Shown: piece by piece, positions 12,306 to 25,600 of the stretch
Layout: each line of letters starts with the position of its first letter
Position numbering within the stretch: the first letter of the stretch is position 1
Source: Leuctra nigra
Lineage: Eukaryota; Arthropoda; Insecta; Plecoptera; Leuctridae
Reading direction: 5' to 3'
NCBI GenBank assembly: GCA_934045905.1
Contig: OW203762.1
Location: forward strand, 186,001-250,000
Length of the DNA stretch: 64,000 nt
Position numbers and translations under genes: made by a program
The notes under the pieces: generated by a model
What the model was told of the DNA's origin: nothing
Seen by the model: the letters and a program-made list of their open reading frames with translations, nothing else
Database searches by the model: none

Positions 12306-13127
12306 TACCGGGTGGCCCAAAAAAAACGTCCAACGGGCGAGACATCATTGTGACGAAACTACTGCACATATCGTGCTGATAATCACACCAATTATACAAA
12401 ACGTAGTAAGGTATAATATGTGAAAGTATTAACATCATACATATTATAAGAAAAAAGTTACAGCTGTTCGAATTTCGTTGTCGAAAAATCGATTATACGG
12501 TGCTCAAAATTCATGCGTCCAGAAAATGTCAAATGCCCGGGACGCTGTTAACTCAAAACTGCTCACGATATCAGGCTGAAAATTTCATATGTTATTTAAT
12601 ATATATAACTATCAATTGCGTAAAAATTCAATTCATTTGAATCAATGTAACGAAAGTTATGTTATCTAGAGTATGCGCTTAAAAAGTTGAATACACGCAG
12701 AGATAATTTCTCAAGTTTTATTTCACATGTTAATTTTAGAAGTGAAATTATCTCCAATATTTTCTGTTTTTAAGCTCAACTTCAAGATACCATAACATTC
12801 GTTCCACTTATTCAAATGTATTGAAATTTGTATACAATAGATAGTCATATGTTGTGAATAATATTTGAAATTTTCAGTCAGATATCATTGTTGAAAATAA
12901 AGGTGTCACCGCCAGTGTACTTTTTCTGAATGCGCGCTCGTGGAGCTCCGTATAATCGATTTTTCGACAATGTAACTTTTTTCTTACAAAAGAAATGTTT
13001 TTGAAACTTTCACACATCAAACATTGGTATGTTTGTTACAACATATGACATTTTTGGACTTATATTTGCAGTATTTTATTCACAGCGGTGTCTCGCCCAT
13101 TGGACGTCTTTTTTGGGTCACCCAGTA
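12306..13127. mobile_element. Palindromic TA-flanked MITE (Tc1/mariner-like ends)
   Basis: Left end TA-CCGGGTGGCCCAAAA and right end (complement) TA-CTGGGTGACCCAAAA, followed on both sides by ACGTCCAA and GGGCGAGACA. The two halves of the about 820-bp body are long inverted copies (ACAGCTGTTCGAATT..., AATCGATTATACGG near 12490 against CCGTATAATCGATTTTTCG near 12949). A TA duplication and such ends point to the Tc1/mariner or a related group; no transposase is present. Confidence 0.78.
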
Positions 13128-14986
13128 TTAAGGATGTGAGGTGCCCAGTTTAGATTTTCATTATTAAGATTCCTAGGAATTTTGTCTCGGACACCTTTTC
13201 AATACTTACCTCTGGATTCAGTCTGATTAAAGAGCTACTCGTTATAGTTCGTTGTGCTGTGGGTGGTTGGGTGCAAGACGATTACTTAAATTTTGCAAAT
13301 TTCTTAGCCTGTGATTCATTTTAGCAAATATTTTTATATTTAGTGTAATGTTGGAGTGTACACTTATCTTGGCTTAGTAAAAGGCCGGTGAGCTGTCGTT
13401 TGTATTGGAAAAAGCAAGTAACATGGATGGATGGCGTCCTGTTTAAGAGATCACTAATACCTATCACAACTGTAAAAGATATGATTTTGAAATATACACA
13501 TATTTTAGAAAATATAGCAGAATTTAACATGTGTAAGTTTCAAACATATTTATTAAATAGAAAAAAGCTATAAATCATTAAAGTTACAGTTGGGTACCGC
13601 CATCCGGTATAACTAATTATATATTTATGTGAGTGGAGTGGATATCTTGTTGTAGTAGTATTATGGTTTGTATTGCGCTCAACAGCTTGGTTATAGCGCC
13701 GATATCTTGATCGCCTCTCGCCTAAATATAATGTATACGACCTAATTTGTATTTATTATCAGTTCTTTTCAATTGTATTAACTTTTCCTCCATACATTAT
13801 CAATAATACTGACTTATTTATTATTCACATCTATTTTTAATAGCTAGGTGTGGAGAGTTATGGGGGTAGGTAAACTAGGTTAAGAACTCGACAATCTATG
13901 CTTGATTTAGACAGAATATTGACAAATTTGTAAAATTATGAATTAAAACATTTGTTTTGTGGGAATGAAACAATTAATAATTTTACATAAATGTTCTCAA
14001 AAGTTTCATTGATGACAATCAGTAAACCTGTCGTAGCTTTATCTTCATATCTGTACCAATAATATATGCATTCTTGGCCATCAATTTCCCGTAAAGATAA
14101 TGATTCTACCTTTATTAGATGCGTCAATATGGCTAATTGATTTAATCATATAATTTTTATTAATTGTTAATTAAGTCCAAAAATATTATAGATTTTCATT
14201 TAATAATTTTTCATATGTTGAACAATGATTTAATACATTGTATTTGTTGAAAAACAAGCGTGAAATCGCATTGGTGTCTCTTAAATAAAAATATTACAGT
14301 TTTAATAAATTCAAATCAAAATGATTTTTAAGCAATTTCCTATTAGATTACGTTTTTAGATTTTATCAGAGCGTAATCAGCGAATTTTTCTGAATGAGGA
14401 ACGTTAAAAACAAACCTCGTACGATTTGTTCCAAATTTGACTGTTTTTCTCGTCACTTCATCAAAACTGAAAATCTAGTTTGAAAGTAAAATGTGATTTC
14501 TCCCCCACCTCCTCTACTTCTAGCGCCATGGTAACCTTCGCCTTGACAACCCATGACGTCAATACAGAGTCAAAGCCCTTAGATGTAATATTTAATAAAT
14601 ACATAGACTCTTCTTGATCGTTTAGGAAGGGACTGACTGATTGTAAAATATTTCATTGTTAGGTCTGAATCATGAAGAATATTGCAAATTATTTGATATG
14701 AGGGCATTCAATTTATAAGTGCATTGTATATAAATCTTCTTGCAACTCAGGAGAATAGAACAATCAGTGTGGATACCAGTAATGTGTTGGAAATATCAAT
14801 AACAAAGGTAATGCAATCTCCATATGATATTTGACTCTTCGATTCTCGGCTTCGGCAAGGAAATCAACCCACCTTCTTTACCGACTTATTGTTGTTCAAG
14901 TAGTTGCAAAATATGCCACCAAATTTGAATACGCTGGCGTCTGCATCTTACTCTTAAGTTAGCACTAAATTCACCATACAAAACTG
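13128..14986. other. AT-rich gene-free stretch
   Basis: No coding region or recognisable repeat. Short open frames are of chance length and composition. Confidence 0.5.
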
Positions 14987-15655
14987 AGGGTCGTTCCACG
15001 GCCCATCGACCAGTTTTGAAAAAAAGTGGCCGCGGCCTGATTATTGATTCTTTTCAAATTTTGCACAGTTGTTACCTATCATATGCTTAGCTTAGCCACA
15101 CCTCGCTTTTATTTTTGTGATGCGCCAATATCAAGTTACATGGCGCCAAAGTGTGAAAGTGGCGAAAAATCGACGAAAAGACGCTCTCATATTTATGATG
15201 TTCATTCCAACACTATTATAGATATCAACTTGAAACCAGCGGCAATCTTTTCCTTAGATATGACACTATCATGGTATATTCACTTGTATTCATTAAATTT
15301 CCATATAAGTGGTCAAAAATTAGGTTCAAAAACCACAAAAATTTTGCATTTTGCAGTTAATTTATGACGATATTTTTCCATGAAGGGCCGAATTTAAAAA
15401 ATCCAAAATATTTGTGAGATTACTTCACATCTGTATCAACAAATTTTACTCCATAAATGTTTGTGTTTTTTCCCCCTTCAAACAGAAATGTTGTCTCAAT
15501 ACTCTTAAAATGTCAAAATTTGGTATATTTGACCCCATTTTGACAGAGAAGGGTCAACATTACCGCCGTGCAAAAAATATATTTATTTAAAGTTATCCTT
15601 TGTCTACAAACTCCAGTTAGTTTCATATTGTGTTTCGGGTTAGTTACGGAAATAT
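14987..15655 (+). repeat. Left terminal inverted repeat of the 6.9-kb transposon
   Basis: Pairs with 21205-21869 in inverted orientation with few differences. Short frames in the two arms encode near-identical peptides (for example LATPRFYFCDAPISSYMAPK), but both are most simply arm sequence and not genes. Confidence 0.88.
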
Positions 15656-16091
15656 GAAAATTTTAGTGACTAAATATTTTCATGAACAATGAAAAATGTA
15701 AATTAAATAATTTTGTATTTTTTTGTGTTATGGTCTATTATTGGTATAAATGTAATATCTCGACTTTTTAATAACAACATTATTAACTCTAATTAACTGT
15801 AAACGTATTGTTAACATAAATTTATTGAATCGCATTCGAGGTCTAATCTATGGGGGTGACAGGCTCTAAGTGGTGAATTGATTACGCGGAGGATTTATGG
15901 AGTTTAGGAATCGGTCCAGAAGTTGTCGTATACAATACTTCTTAGACTAATCTTTTGAAGATAATGACTGATTTAATGCAGTGATCTGGCACAGCACGTG
16001 TTCAAAGTTAGGGGGTTGTGTTTGTTTCATGCTTTAAGAATCAGTTCAGTTCAAAGTTTTCATCCGAGTGGATCGTAAGCATTCAATAAAA

Positions 16092-19000
16092 ATGGAGTGT
16101 GCTGTTGGAATATATTTAAATGAAATCTGCAAAAATAGTTCATATAAGTGCTACAGTTCTCTTTACTCTGGTGCAGAAGATTGTGTAAAGGATATTAATG
16201 ATTTTTCAAGTGTTGATAAAAAATTGCTAAAATGTAGAGTTAACGAAAACATTGATTCGGTATGTATTTATCATGAAGTAAAGTTCCTCATCAAATTCAA
16301 TCATTTGTATGGTAAAAGGTGCTGTTATCCATTTAGTGTACATAAAAAGAGTGTAAAGATATCGCTTCGAGTGATAACGTTGAATTTCGCCGAAACTCAC
16401 TCGGGTCTTGGTTTGATACCTGGGAAATCCTTGTGTTCAAATTGCCTAGCCAAAATACGTTCAGGTGCTACATTATTAGATGTTTCGATTGCTTCTGTGT
16501 TTGTACCAGACAACGATGCACTCAGCGGCGGTATTGATGCAGCTAATGAAGTGTGTTCTGCCCTCAAAATGTCTCCTTTTAAAGTGCAAAAAATGAACAT
16601 AAAAAAGCGCACTATTGCTGTCAAAAAGAAGGTTGACATAATTTCGAAAGAACTTCTGTCGAAAGTGGGGGCTTCATATCAACTTGCTGCGGAGAGTGAG
16701 AGTGAGAGTGAGAGTGATAGCGACAGCGACCAAGACGAAGCCAAGGACAAATATTCCGACTTAATAGCTAAACTAAAAACGAGGATTAAGAGTGCAACGA
16801 CAAGTGACGAAAAAGTTAAAACCATTAGCTTGCTGCCTGAATCATGGAGTGCAAACAAAGTGTCAAAGGAGTTCGAAGTTTCTCTGTACATTGCGAAGAA
16901 AACTCGACATCTTGCAAAAAAATATGGAATCATGCCTACAATACCTCAAAGCGCTCGTCATCATGGAACTGACCAAAACATTGTGGATGTAGTTGTGTCA
17001 TTCTATGAGAGCGAAGAAGCCAGCCGATTATGTCCGGGTAAAAAAGATTGCGTTTCAGTTAGGAACAAAGAAGGAAAAAAGGAGAGCAAACAGAAACATT
17101 TAGTGCTGGGCAATCTCAAAGAACTTTATGAACTTTTCAGACTGAGACATCCCGATTTAAAAATAGGATTTTCAAAATTTGCAGCATTAAGACCCAGATG
17201 GTGTGTACTCCCTGGGTCAAGTGGGACCCATTCAGTGTGCGTGTGTTCTTACCATCAGAACGTGAAATTTATGCTAATCGGTGCACACATCAAGCATACG
17301 TATAAGGACCTCCTTCGCATGATGGTGTGTGACATTGAGTGCGAGAACTGTATGCTTCATGACTGCCCTGAGTGTCCTGGACCCGATGAAGTGAGGAACA
17401 CACTGCTTGGTCTTCTGAATGAAGAGGAGTGGGATGAGGAACTCCAGTACAAGCAGTGGGTTTCAACAGATCGCTGCAGACTCATCAACGTCAACGAAAC
17501 ATACACAGATTTCATTCAAACATTAATTGACAAACTTACCAGTCTTAAACAGCATCATTTTATATCCTGTATACAGTCAGCTGCTTTTAGAGACAGAAGG
17601 GAAACTCTACAGCGAAGAGAGTGCATCATGCATGATTTTTCAGAAAACTTTACATTCGTGGTCCAGGATGAAATACACAGTTACCACTGGGTAAACGAGC
17701 AAGTTACTCTTCACCCATTTGTTTTTTACTTGAGAGACGATGATGGCGAGGTAATCTCCAGGAGCGTATGTGTAATTACTAGGAAAACGCTCAGTGTAAC
17801 GCGTTGATGAGCGAGCACGGGTACGTGCAAATTCTCGAACCGGAAATGCGTACACAACGCACAGAAAACATATACATCCATATTGAATTGATTATGATAT
17901 CAACTTAAAAGTGTATGCTTTCATCAAAACTTTAAAATAGCATCTAAGCACCTGGTTCATAAAGCAAATCAGAATCAATTTTCAATTGGCACTGGAAAAC
18001 ATTCATTTCGATACTTCATTACTGACAGATATTAAAAATGTAAATAACTTCATACGTTCTTAACTGATTGGGATGAAATTTTGTAAAATAAGAGACAATA
18101 TTGGTCTTAATGATCATGCAAAATATGAGTTTGATCAGAATGATCGAAGACCGTTTTCATTTTTCAGCCTATCAGGAGATATTTATTTAAATTTTAACCA
18201 ATGAATGGATTTCAAAAAAAAATATGGTATGCAAACAGAGAAGGTTGGTTTTTAGCCCAGGAGTTTTAGACGAAATTTAGACCAAACCTACAAATAAATA
18301 AAGTAAATCTGAAAATTGGCAAATATGTCCTATTTGATGTCCCGAATAACATACTTAAAATCCCCAACTTTCCTCGAACCGAAATTATGTCTATCGAAAA
18401 TATCATTAAAAGCCAATAAATCTTGAATTTCGTCAGACTTGAATAACTAGGAAAACGCTCAGTGTAACGCGTTGATGAGCGAGCACGGGTACGTGCAAAT
18501 TCTCGAACCGGAAATGCGTACACAACGCACAGAAAACATATACATCCATATGGAATTGATTATGATATCAACTTAAAAGTGTATGCTTTTCATCGAAACT
18601 TTAAAATAGCATCTAAGCACCTGGTTCATAAAGCAAATCAGAATCAATTTTCAATTGGCACTGGAAAACATTCATTTCGATACTTCATTACTGACAGATA
18701 TTAAAAATGTAAATAACTTCATACGTTCTTAACTGATTGGGATGAAATTTTTTAAAATAAGAGACAATATTGGTCTTAATGATCATGCAAAATATGAGTT
18801 TGATCAGAATTATCGAAGACCGTTTTCATTTTTCAGCCTATCAGGAGATATTTATTTAAATTTTAACCAATGAATCTGAGTAACGCGTTGATGAGCGAGC
18901 ACGGATACGCGCAACACCTCGAACCGAAATTCTGTCTATCGAAAATGTCATTAAAAGCCAATAATTCTAAAATTTCGCCACAGATTTGTATAGAAATCTC

Positions 19001-21011
19001 AAAACATTCCAAAAATATTGGTCCAAATAACCATGCAAAGCTTTAAGTTGATCAATTGAACCTTTATGATTGAACTGTTCCGTGTTAATTTTCAAAAATC
19101 ACAGGATCTCCTTCAAAAAATATACCTGAGACCACTCATATGATATAAGTGTGTCTACACAATATCAGATCGACTGTTGAACGGTCATTATCAGTTTCAT
19201 TTGCGTTTGAAAGTTTCTGCTCTAACTACCTTGCCTTGAACTGAAGAGTCGAAGTCGCCGTGAATTTGACAGCCAACACGCTAATAGTCCGTAAAATGTC
19301 AATAACGTTTGGATTTAAACACAGATTAGTATGAAAATTGTCAAAAATGCAGATAATGTTGGACCCAACCATCATGCGAAGTTATAAGTTGATCGTTCAA
19401 TCGGTTATAGTTTAAATTTCTAAAAACACAGGAAAGATGGTTTTAAATTTTAACCAATGGGAGGATTTGGCTGAAACTTTGTTTGATTGGGTACAATGTT
19501 GGGGGTAATGACTTGTCAAAATTTCAATTTGATCAAAACAACCAATCGAAAGTTAATTTTTTTTAAATTTGAACCAATCAATGGATTTCAAAAAAATTAG
19601 GGTCTGCAACAATCAGAAATGTTACGTACATGTGTGCAAAATTTCAGCTCGATCGAAGAAAAACTCTGACCTGTATATCGTCAGTAACAGAAAAAAAAAA
19701 AAACAAACAAAAAAAAAAACAGAGGTCCGTGCCAAAAGAGCCAAATGGAGACGCTCGCTTCGCTCGCTCAAAAATCTCTAAATATTCCTAAAATGTTAGT
19801 ATCAACCCTTATGATTGAACTGTTCCTTGTTAATATTCAAAAATCACAGGATCTCTTTAAAAAAATATACCTGGGACCACTCAAATCATATGATATTAGT
19901 GTGTACACAATATCAGATCAATCTGTTGAACGGTCATTATTAGTTTCATTTCGTTTGAAACTTTCTGCTCTAACTACCTTGCCTTGAACTGAAGATTCGA
20001 AGTCGCCGTGAATTTGACAGCCAACACGCAAAATGTCACTAAAATTACAAAACCTTTTGAAAATAACTACAGATTTGACTGAAAATTGGCAAAAATACCT
20101 TAAATGTTGGTACCAATGACCATGCAAAGTTTTTAGTTGATCGGTCAATCGGTTCTAGTTTAAATTTCAAAAATCACAGGAAAAATGGTTTCAAATTTGA
20201 ACCAATGGGTGGATTTGGCTGAAATTTATTATGATTGGGTACAATGTTGGTTGCAATGTCTTTGCTAAATTTCAAATTGATCAAACCAACCAATCGAAAG
20301 ATAATTTTTTTTAAATTTGCACCAATCAGGGGATTTCAAAAAAATTAGGGTCTGCAACAATCAGAAATGTTACGTACTTGTGTGCAAAATTTCAGCTCGA
20401 TCGAAGAAAAACTCTGACCTGTATATCGTCAGTAACAGAAAAAAAAAAAAAAAAAAACAAAAAAAACAGAGGTCCGTGCCAAAAGAGCCAAAAGGAGACG
20501 CTCGCTTCGCTCGCTCAAACTAATTAGTGACCACCTTCAACACACAACAACAGCCGTCTATACTTTTCAAAAAGTTGTCTTGGAATATATAAAATCATTT
20601 GCTCCCCACATAACCTCCATTGTATACTTTTCGGATGGGGCAGCTGGACAGTACAAAAACAGAAAAAATTTCGTCAATGTTTGTTACCATTTAAGTGATT
20701 TTAGACTCGGAGCAGAATGGCACTTTTTCGCAACGTCCCACGGCAAAGGGCCGTGTGACGGGATCGGCGGGACTGTCAAGCGACTCGTCTCTAAAGCGAG
20801 TCTGCAGAGACCAAGTAATAATCAAATACTGACCGCAGAGGACATGTACGAGTTTTGCAGCTCCAATATTAAAGGCATACAGTTTTTCTACGTCACCTCA
20901 CAATCCATTCAACAAGAAGAGATCAATCTTACGCCACGATATCAAGCCGCACGAACAATACCGAAACCAGAGATCACCACTACTTCACACCAACAGACAC
21001 ACACTCGCTGA
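16092..21011 (+). pseudogene. Transposase of the long-TIR transposon, split by Helentron insertions
   Basis: The first part, 16092-17777, gives about 562 residues. It has an acidic Ser-Glu/Asp run coded by AGTGAG repeats (16692-16730), a helix-turn-helix-like stretch SWSANKVSKEFEVSLYIAKK, a Cys-rich segment CDIECENCMLHDCPECPG, and HDFSENFTFVVQDEIHSYHW. At 17778 the frame enters an inserted Helentron. It resumes at 20526 in the same codon phase (VCVI then SDHLQHTTT), and runs 161 residues to 21008 with IVYFSDGAAGQYKNRKNF and FFATSHGKGPCDGIGGTVKR. Joined, about 723 residues. The spaced Asp residues suggest a DDE/D nuclease; proteins like this recur in aphid and cnidarian genomes. An in-frame GTG exists at 16068, but ATG at 16092 is the plain start. 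Inactive because of the insertion; otherwise the frame is clean. Confidence 0.82.
17779..20517 (-). mobile_element. Nested cluster of Helentron-type elements inside the transposase
   Basis: On the minus strand the cluster has 5' termini (TGAGCGAGCGAAGCG) at 20517 and 19770, each followed by an A/T homopolymer tract, and 3' termini (CCTAG, preceded by the GCGTT hairpin arm) at 17779 and 18447, with a partial 3' end near 18882-18900. Segments 17779-18232 and 18447-18872 are near-identical direct copies. The order implies insertion of Helentrons into Helentrons. The segment 19780-20517 matches copy A in inverted orientation. Confidence 0.75.
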
Positions 21012-21204
21012 GGATCTACAGGACATCCCAGTCAGAAAACTTCAAAACAGTTACTATCCAACAGTAATGACATCATCTAGAACCTATCATCTTACTTCAG
21101 TCAACTCATCCGGCGTTTATGGTACGTAATACAATACAATTAAATTATTTCACGCTACGGCGTTGATCGAAATTTTACTCGCTAGTAGTACGTTTGAAAA
21201 TTCG

Positions 21205-21869
21205 TATTTCCGTAACTAACCCGAAACACAATATGAAACTAAGCGGAGTTTGTAGACAAAGGATGACTTTAAATAAATATATTTTTTGCACGGCTGTAAT
21301 GTTGACCCTTCTCTGTCAAAATGGGGTCAAATATGCCAAATTTTGACATTTTAAGAGTTTTGAGACAAAATTTCTGTTTGAAGGGGGAAAAACACACACA
21401 CTTTAGGAGTAAAATTTGTTGATACAGATGTGTAGTAATCTCACAAATATTTTGGGTTTTTTAAATTTAGCCCTTCATGGAAAAATATCGTCATAAATTA
21501 ACTGCAAAATGCAAAATTTTTGTGGTATTTAAACCCAATTTTTGACCACAGTTATGGAAATTTAATGAATACAAGTGAATATACCATGGTAGTGTCATAT
21601 CTAAGGAAAAGATTGCCGCTGGTTTCAAGTTGATATCAATAATAGTGTTGGAATGAACATCATAAATATGAGAGCGTCTTTTCGTCGATTTTTCGCCACT
21701 TTCAAACTTTGGCGCCATGTAACTTGATATTGGCGCATCACAAAAATAAAAGCGAGGTGTGGCTAAGCTAAGCATATGATAGGTAACAACTGTGCAAAAT
21801 TTGAAAAGAATAAAAAATCAGGCCGCGGCCACTTTTTTTAAACTGGTCGATGGGCCGTGGAACGACCCT
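21205..21869 (-). repeat. Right terminal inverted repeat of the 6.9-kb transposon
   Basis: Inverted partner of 14987-15655, ending in CGTGGAACGACCCT. Confidence 0.88.
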
Positions 21870-22644
21870 TGATGCACCAGATTTTATTGAACCAACACAT
21901 TTTGTTTATAGTCCAGAGTCTAAGCTGCAAAAAGGGGCCTAACCTACTACAAATTGCAACAGAAGGTTTTTTGATGTTAATCGATTTATAAAAATGCCCT
22001 CTATACAGTGTTGTGATTAGATAATTTTATTTTTATCTAGATAAAGATAAAGATAACCTTCCAAAAATTTATCTAGATAACATAATAGATAAATTTCCAA
22101 GAAATCATCTAGATAATAGATAAAGATGAAAAATAATTATCTATATAATTGTAATAGATAATAGATAAATTTTTTAGCAAATACTACTTTTCCCCAAATA
22201 TTTTTCCGAATCCTAAATTTGGAACTCGAGTTTTTTTTAAAAATGGGGCCGTCAAAAAAAGCCAACTAATGTGACTAAATGAAGATGATTTTTCTTTTTC
22301 ATATCATCTGACATTTGAGGTTTGTGCATGTTCATAAATACAAAATTACGTGAATTTTTTATTTTTTATCTAGATAATTGCCAATAGATACAATATTTTT
22401 ATCTAGATAAAGATAAAGATAACCAAATATATACAAAGCATTGAAAGACCGGTCCGTAGAAAAATATATGATTCATAGAAATAAGAAGATTTTCTTTTCA
22501 AATATTGATTCTTAGATTTCGCAAATTCAAGAAAAAAATTGTCTTAAATCCGTCATTTTAAACATTTTAGAGGGTATACCTAATAAATGTGGTCATGGTC
22601 ATAGGGAGATCATGGTTTAGATGATAAATAATCATTTAAATGAT
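21870..22644. other. AT-rich intron 2 segment with ATCTAGATAA motifs
   Basis: No gene. Between 22015 and 22440 the motif ATCTAGATAA(AGATAA) recurs many times in both orientations; it may be a degraded foldback element. Confidence 0.45.
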
Positions 22645-25600
22645 GGCGCCTGCATGTTAACGGCAACTGCACCTGAATGTTGACGACTACTGCACCTGCA
22701 TGTTGACGACGCCTGTACCTGAATGTTGACGACGCTTGTACCTGAATGTTGACGCCGCCTGCACCTGCATGTTAACGACGCGTGTTCCTGAATGTTGATG
22801 ACGCCTGTACCTGAATGTTGACGACGCCTGTTCCTGAATGTTGATGACGCCTGTACCTGATTGTTGACGACGCTTGTACCTGAATGATGACGCCGCGTGT
22901 TCCTGAATTTGACGCCGCGTGTACCTGTATGTTGACGACGCCTGCACCTGAATGTTGACGACGCCTGTACCTGAAGGTTGACGACGCCTGCACCTGAATG
23001 ATGACGACGCCTGTACCTGAATTTTGACGACGCCTGTACCTGAATGTTGACGACGCCTGTTCCTTTATGTTGACGCCGCGTGTACCTGTATGTTAAAGAC
23101 GCTTGTACCTGAATGTAGACGCCGCGCGTACCTGAATGTGGACACCTCGTGTACCTAAATGTTCACGACGCCTGCACCTGAATGTTCACGACGCCTGCAC
23201 CTGAATGTTGTCGACGCTTGTACCTGAATGTTGACGACGCCTGTACTTAAATGTTAATAACGCTTGTACCTGAATGTTGACGCCACGTGTTCCTGAATGT
23301 TGACGCCGCGTGTACCTGTATGTTGACGACGCCTGCACCTGAATTTTGACGACGCCTGCACCTGAATGTTACCGCCGCGTGTTCCTGAATGTTGATGATG
23401 CCTTTACCTGAATGTTGACGACGCTTGTACCTAAATGATGACGCCACGTGTTCCTGAATGTTGATGACGCCTGTAATTGAATGTTGTCGACGCTTGTACC
23501 TGAATGTTGACGACGCTTGAACCTGAATGTTGACGACGCTTGTACCTGATTGTTGACGACGCTTGTACCTAATTGTTGACGACGCCTGCACCTATATGTT
23601 GACGACGCCTGTACCTGAATGTTGATGACGCCTGTACCTAAATGTTGACGACGCTTGAACCTGAATGTTGACGACGCTTGTACCTAATTGTTGACGACGC
23701 TTGTACCTAATTGTTGACGACGCCTGTACCTATATGTGGACGCCGCGTGTACCTGAATGTTGACGAAGCCTGCACCTGCATGTAATCGACGCCTGCACCT
23801 GAATGTTAACGCCGCGTGTTCCTGAATGTTGATGACGCCTGAACCTGAATGTTGACGACGCGTGTACCTGAATGTTGACGCCGCTTGTACCTGAATGTTG
23901 ACAACTTCTGTACCTGAATGTTGACGACGCTTTTACCTGAATGTTGACGACACCTGAACCTGAATGTTGACGACGCCTGTACCTGAATGTTGACGACGCC
24001 TGCACCTGAATGTTGACGGCGCCTGTACCTGAATGTTGACGACGCTTGTACCTGAATGTTGACGCCGCCTGTACCTGAATGTTGACGACGCTTGTACCTG
24101 AATGTTGACAACTTCAGTACCTGAATGTTGACGACGCTTTTACCTGAATGTTGACGACACCTGAACCTGAATGTTGACGACGCCTGTACCTGAATGTTGA
24201 CGACGCCTGCACCTGATGTTGACGCCGCCTGTACCTGAATGTTGACGACGCCTGTACCTGAATATTGATTACGCTTTTACCTGAATGTTGACGCCGCCTG
24301 TACCTGAATGTTGACGACGCCTGTGCCTGAATGACGAATGTTGACGACGCTTGTACCTGAATGTTGACGACGCATGCACCTGAATGTTGACGCCGCCTGT
24401 ACCTGAATGTTGACGACGCTTGTACCTGAATGTTGACGACGCCTGCACCTGTATGTTGACGCCGCCTGTACCTGAATGTTGACGACGCTTGTACCTGAAT
24501 GTTGACGACGCCTGCACATGCATGTTGACGATGCCTGTACCTGAATGTTGACGACGCTTTTACCTGAATCTTGACGACGCCTGCACCTAAATGTTGACGA
24601 CGCCTGTACCTGAATGTTGACGACGCCTGCACCTGAATGTTGACGACGCCTGCACCTGAATGTTGACGCCGCCTTTACCTGAATGTTGACGACGCTTGTA
24701 CCTGAATGTTGACAACTCCTGTACCTGAATGTTGACGACGCTTTTACCTGAATGTTGACGACACCTGAACCTGAATGTTGACGCCGCCTGTACCTGAATG
24801 TTGACGACGCCTGTACCTGAATATTGATTACGCTTTTACCTGAATGTTGACGCCGCCTGTACCTGAATGTTGACGACGCCTGTACCTGAATGTTGACGAC
24901 GCCTGCACCTGAATATTGATTACGCTTTTACCTGAATGTTGACGCCGCCTGTACCTGAATGTTGACGACGCCTGTACCTGAATGTTGACGACGCCTGCAC
25001 CTGAATATTGACGCCGCCTGTACCTGAATGTTGATTAAGCTTTTACCTGAATGTTGACGCCGCCTGTACCTGAATGTTGACGACGCCTGTGCCTGAATGT
25101 TGAATGTTGACGACGCTTGTACCTGAATGTTGTCGACGCCTGCAACTGAATGTTGACGCCGCCTGTACCTGAATGTTGACGACGCTTGTACCTGAATGTT
25201 GACAACTCCTGTACCTGAATGTTGACGACGCCTGAACCTGAATGTTGACGACGCCTGTACCTGAATGTTGACGCCGCCTGTACCTGAATGTTGACGCCGC
25301 CTGTACCTAAATGTTGACGACGCCTGTACCTGAATGCTGACGACGCTTTTACCTGAATGTTGACGCCGCCTGTACCTGAATGTTGACGCCGCCTGCACCT
25401 GAATGTTGACGACGCCTGCACATGCATGTTGACGATGCCTGTACCTGAATGTTGACGACGCTTTTACCTGAATCTTGACGACGCCTGCACCTGAATGTTG
25501 ACGACGCCTGTACCTGAATATTGATGACGCTTTTACCTGAATGTTGACGACGCCTGTGCCTTAATGTTGACGCCGCGTGTACCTGAATGTTGACGACGCC

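Larger units (their letters stand above)
14987..21869 (+). mobile_element. 6.9-kb DNA transposon with long terminal inverted repeats
   Basis: The ends are AGGGTCGTTCCACGGCCC on the left and its exact complement on the right. Inverted similarity continues for about 0.67 kb (14987-15655 against 21205-21869). Between the arms lies one transposase-like gene on the plus strand, split by nested Helentron insertions. The flanking dinucleotide TG is the same on both sides; a longer target duplication is not visible. I cannot assign the superfamily with certainty. Confidence 0.85.

Noticed and set aside
14987..15367. Gene of about 107 codons at 15044-15367 with a twin at 21491-21775
   Set aside because: Both lie in the mirrored terminal repeats of one transposon; similarity follows from the inverted repeat.
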